Shown here piece after piece: positions 33,957 through 35,851 of a DNA stretch of 35,851 bases. A program made the translations under genes and the position numbers. Each line of letters begins with the position of its first letter. The first letter of the stretch is position 1. The notes beneath the pieces were generated by a model. The model had not been told where the DNA came from. It saw only the letters and a program-made list of their open reading frames with translations, and did no database searches. This DNA comes from an uncultured Alistipes sp. (GTDB lineage: Bacteria > Bacteroidota > Bacteroidia > Bacteroidales > Rikenellaceae): contig CALUKI010000033.1 in assembly GCA_944321175.1 (NCBI GenBank), positions 1 to 35,851 on the forward strand. The letters are read 5' to 3'.

Positions 33957-33993
33957 CAAAAAAGGGACGGAGATATTGGCACTATCTCCGTCC
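33957..33993 (-). terminator. Minus-strand terminator between fecR and susC
   Basis: A perfect 11-bp stem (GGACGGAGATA / TATCTCCGTCC, seven-base loop) lies at 33965-33993. On the minus strand it is followed by C and then six T, the form of an intrinsic terminator. On the plus strand no T-tract follows, so it would not stop the fecR transcript efficiently. Confidence 0.65.
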
Positions 33994-34060
33994 GGACAGT
34001 TCCGGTTGAGGGCTGTTGGAATCCGAGCACAGAACCAAAACTTAACAAAAGTATGAAAAA
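33957..34060 (-). ncRNA. Predicted cis-antisense RNA to the susC leader
   Basis: Two minus-strand TAnnTTTG elements lie just upstream of the minus-strand terminator: TAAATTTG at 34073-34066 and TACTTTTG at 34053-34046. A transcript from about 34059 or 34039 to about 33957 would be 80-105 nt and complementary to the susC 5' leader, or to leader plus first codons. I recall that cis-encoded antisense RNAs between anti-sigma and susC genes are known in Bacteroides fragilis. No good -33 element is seen, so this remains a prediction. Confidence 0.4.
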
Positions 34061-35851
34061 ACCAACAAATTTACTAACGATTGCAGGGATAAAATCGATC
34101 TGCCTGAGTCTGTTCGCCCTTGCGGCAATGCTGTTTCCGGCGATCGCTTCTGCGGAGAACGTCACCCTGCACCTGAAAAACGTAACCGTAAAACAGGCCA
34201 TCGTCGCACTGCAGCAGTCGCAATATTCATTGACGGTGGATGCCAGCCAGATCGATATGGACCGCAAGGTGAGCGTCGAAGCCGACGATCTGCCGATCGA
34301 GGAGGTCCTTGCACAGATCTTTTCCGGACAGGATGTCTCGTATGAAGTAAAGGGATACAGCATCATCGTTTCGCAGCCGCAGCGTACGGTCGCAGCGGCG
34401 CAACAGTCCGTATCGCGTGTCCTGAAGGGCGTGGTGCGGGACGACAAGGGCGCGACGATCATCGGCGCCACGGTGGTCGTCAAGGGGACGACGACCGGCG
34501 TGACGACCGGCGTGGACGGCAGCTATTCGTTGCGCGTTACGACCCCGGATCCCGTTCTGCAGGTGTCGTTCGTGGGGTATGACATGGCCGAGATCGCCGT
34601 TGCTCCCACACAGACGATCATTGACGTGACGTTGCGCACGGCAGCCATCAATGTCGATGAGGTCGTTGTCGTGGGTTACGGCACGCAGTCGCGGCATACG
34701 CTGACGACGGCCGTGTCGAAGATCGCCGGCGAGTCGATCTCCGAAGCTCCCGTCACCTCGCTGGGCGACGCGCTCAAGGGGAAGGTTGCGGGCATGCAGA
34801 TTTCGACGACCAACTCGCTGCCGGGTGAGCTTCCGGCGTTCCTCATTCGCGGCGGATCGTCGATCAACCAGTCCAATGCCCCGATCGTGATCGTCGATGG
34901 GGTCACGCGCGAGATGACCGATCTCAACCCCAACGACATCGAATCGATCGAGGTGCTGAAAGATGCCGCAGCGGCAGGTATCTACGGTTCGCGGGCCTCG
35001 AACGGCGTGATTCTCGTCACGACGAAGAAAGGCACGATAGGCCGCGGCCCGGAGATTGTCTTCGAGGCGCAGATCGGACACGAATCTCCCTCCCGGAAGT
35101 GGGATTTCATGAATGCCCGTGAGTTTCTGTCGTTCGTGCGTCCCGCCATTGCCGAGTCCTACAACGGAGCCTCGGTGCTGACGTCGGCGACGGCTGCCGG
35201 TACGGGCAACGGCGACAATTCGATCCATACGACCCGTTTCCTGGGTGACGGCGAGTCTGTTCCGGCCGGTTGGCAAAGCATGGTCGATCCGGTAACGGGC
35301 CGCACGCTGGTCTTCACCGATACCGACGAGCAGGGGCATTGGCTGCGCAACTCCATGTGGGGCAAGGCCTATGTCGGGGTTTCGGGCGGCAACGAGAATG
35401 TGAAGTATGCCGCATCGGTGAGCTATGCCAAAGACGGCGGTGTGGTTGCCATGACCGACTATTCGGTCTTCACGATGCACGGAGCGGCGGATTTCCGGAT
35501 CTCGAAGCGTTTGTCGGCCTCGACGACCTTCGACCTGTCGCGTTCGATCCGCCATCCGCTTATCGACAACTATTTCAACAGCCTCGGACGCGGTTTGCTG
35601 ATCGCACCGACGCACCGCGACTACGATTCCGACGGAAACCTGCTGCGCGGCGGCGACAACAAGGCCTGCCATACGGCGATGTGGTACGAGACCTACTACG
35701 ACCGGGAGTGCGCGGACAAGCGGGCGACGGGTAACTTCAACCTCAAATGGGAGATTATCGACGGCCTGACGGCTACGGCACAATACGCCATGCACGACCA
35801 CAACTACCGGGGCAGTTACTACTATCACGGCAACTCGCTCGAACAGACCCG
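34053..35851 (+). CDS. SusC-family transducer-type TonB-dependent transporter (3' end outside window)
   Basis: The first 599 codons are visible; the gene runs off the right edge. Signal peptide (~1-34, ending AIASA), then an STN (secretin/TonB short N-terminal) domain (~37-110; VTLHLKNVTVKQAIVALQQ, YEVKGYSIIVS), a carboxypeptidase-regulatory-like domain (~122-195; GVVRDDKGATIIGATVVVKG), VDEVVVVGYGTQ, and the plug domain (~215-330; LIRGGSSINQSNAPIVIVDGV, IEVLKDAAAAGIYGSRASNGVI). The barrel begins after that. The STN domain marks it as the signal-transducing partner of the FecR protein encoded 140 bases upstream. A susD gene would be expected just beyond the window. The substrate is unknown. 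An in-frame 12-base duplication is present in the second domain. Confidence 0.95.
   Translation, partial: MKKPTNLLTIAGIKSICLSLFALAAMLFPAIASAENVTLHLKNVTVKQAIVALQQSQYSLTVDASQIDMDRKVSVEADDLPIEEVLAQIFSGQDVSYEVKGYSIIVSQPQRTVAAAQQSVSRVLKGVVRDDKGATIIGATVVVKGTTTGVTTGVDGSYSLRVTTPDPVLQVSFVGYDMAEIAVAPTQTIIDVTLRTAAINVDEVVVVGYGTQSRHTLTTAVSKIAGESISEAPVTSLGDALKGKVAGMQISTTNSLPGELPAFLIRGGSSINQSNAPIVIVDGVTREMTDLNPNDIESIEVLKDAAAAGIYGSRASNGVILVTTKKGTIGRGPEIVFEAQIGHESPSRKWDFMNAREFLSFVRPAIAESYNGASVLTSATAAGTGNGDNSIHTTRFLGDGESVPAGWQSMVDPVTGRTLVFTDTDEQGHWLRNSMWGKAYVGVSGGNENVKYAASVSYAKDGGVVAMTDYSVFTMHGAADFRISKRLSASTTFDLSRSIRHPLIDNYFNSLGRGLLIAPTHRDYDSDGNLLRGGDNKACHTAMWYETYYDRECADKRATGNFNLKWEIIDGLTATAQYAMHDHNYRGSYYYHGNSLEQT
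34491..34514 (+). repeat. In-frame 12-base tandem duplication in the second susC
   Basis: ACGACCGGCGTG is repeated perfectly (34491-34502, 34503-34514), giving TTGV-TTGV in the carboxypeptidase-regulatory-like domain, where relatives usually have one copy (TTGVTTD...). It lengthens a surface loop by a few residues at most. Confidence 0.75.

Overview
This window looks like chromosomal DNA of a Bacteroidota species. The high G+C content (roughly 58-60 % by eye) and the gene content fit Alistipes or another Rikenellaceae best; the genus is inferred from composition and gene order, not proven. The phylum is supported by SusC/SusD pairs, a FecR-type anti-sigma factor, a BACON-type lipoprotein, N-acyl-ornithine transcarbamylase in place of ordinary ornithine transcarbamylase, and repeated promoter -7 elements of the Bacteroidota form TAnnTTTG.

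Layout. (1) 392-3340, minus strand: a lipoprotein sulfatase of the Ser type and a LacI-family regulator. (2) 3904-12897, plus strand: a near-complete arginine pathway, GNAT acyltransferase - argG - argC - argD - argF' - argB - argE-like - argH, with a promoter at 3832 and a strong terminator-like hairpin at 12942. Residue 90 of the transcarbamylase suggests the succinylated variant of the pathway. (3) 13112-13582: a small gene that has lost its C-terminus, lying tail to tail with an AraC regulator (minus strand). (4) 14554-19370: an AraA-fold sugar isomerase divergent from the AraC gene, a calcineurin-type phosphoesterase lipoprotein and a BACON/Fn3 lipoprotein, ending in a terminator. (5) 19676-27860: SusC, SusD and a large glycoside hydrolase lipoprotein resembling GH106 alpha-L-rhamnosidases. 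Together with region 4 this looks like a polysaccharide utilisation locus. (6) 28254-32463: glpA-glpB-glpC, anaerobic glycerol-3-phosphate dehydrogenase. (7) 32938-end: a FecR anti-sigma factor and the start of a second SusC, of the STN-containing transducer type, cut by the window edge.

How the parts may work together. The glycan genes would import an oligosaccharide through SusC/SusD and trim it with the rhamnosidase-like enzyme, with the isomerase possibly acting on a released sugar inside the cell under AraC control. The FecR/SusC pair at the right end is a trans-envelope signalling import system whose sigma factor is not in the window.

The points most worth a second look are: a 9-C tract in the signal-peptide coding region of the first susC (possible phase variation); a minus-strand terminator plus minus-strand promoter motifs between fecR and the second susC (predicted antisense RNA of about 100 nt); an Ala at the known specificity position of the N-acylornithine transcarbamylase; and the truncated gene beside araC. 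I see no tRNA, rRNA, CRISPR array, complete insertion sequence or prophage.
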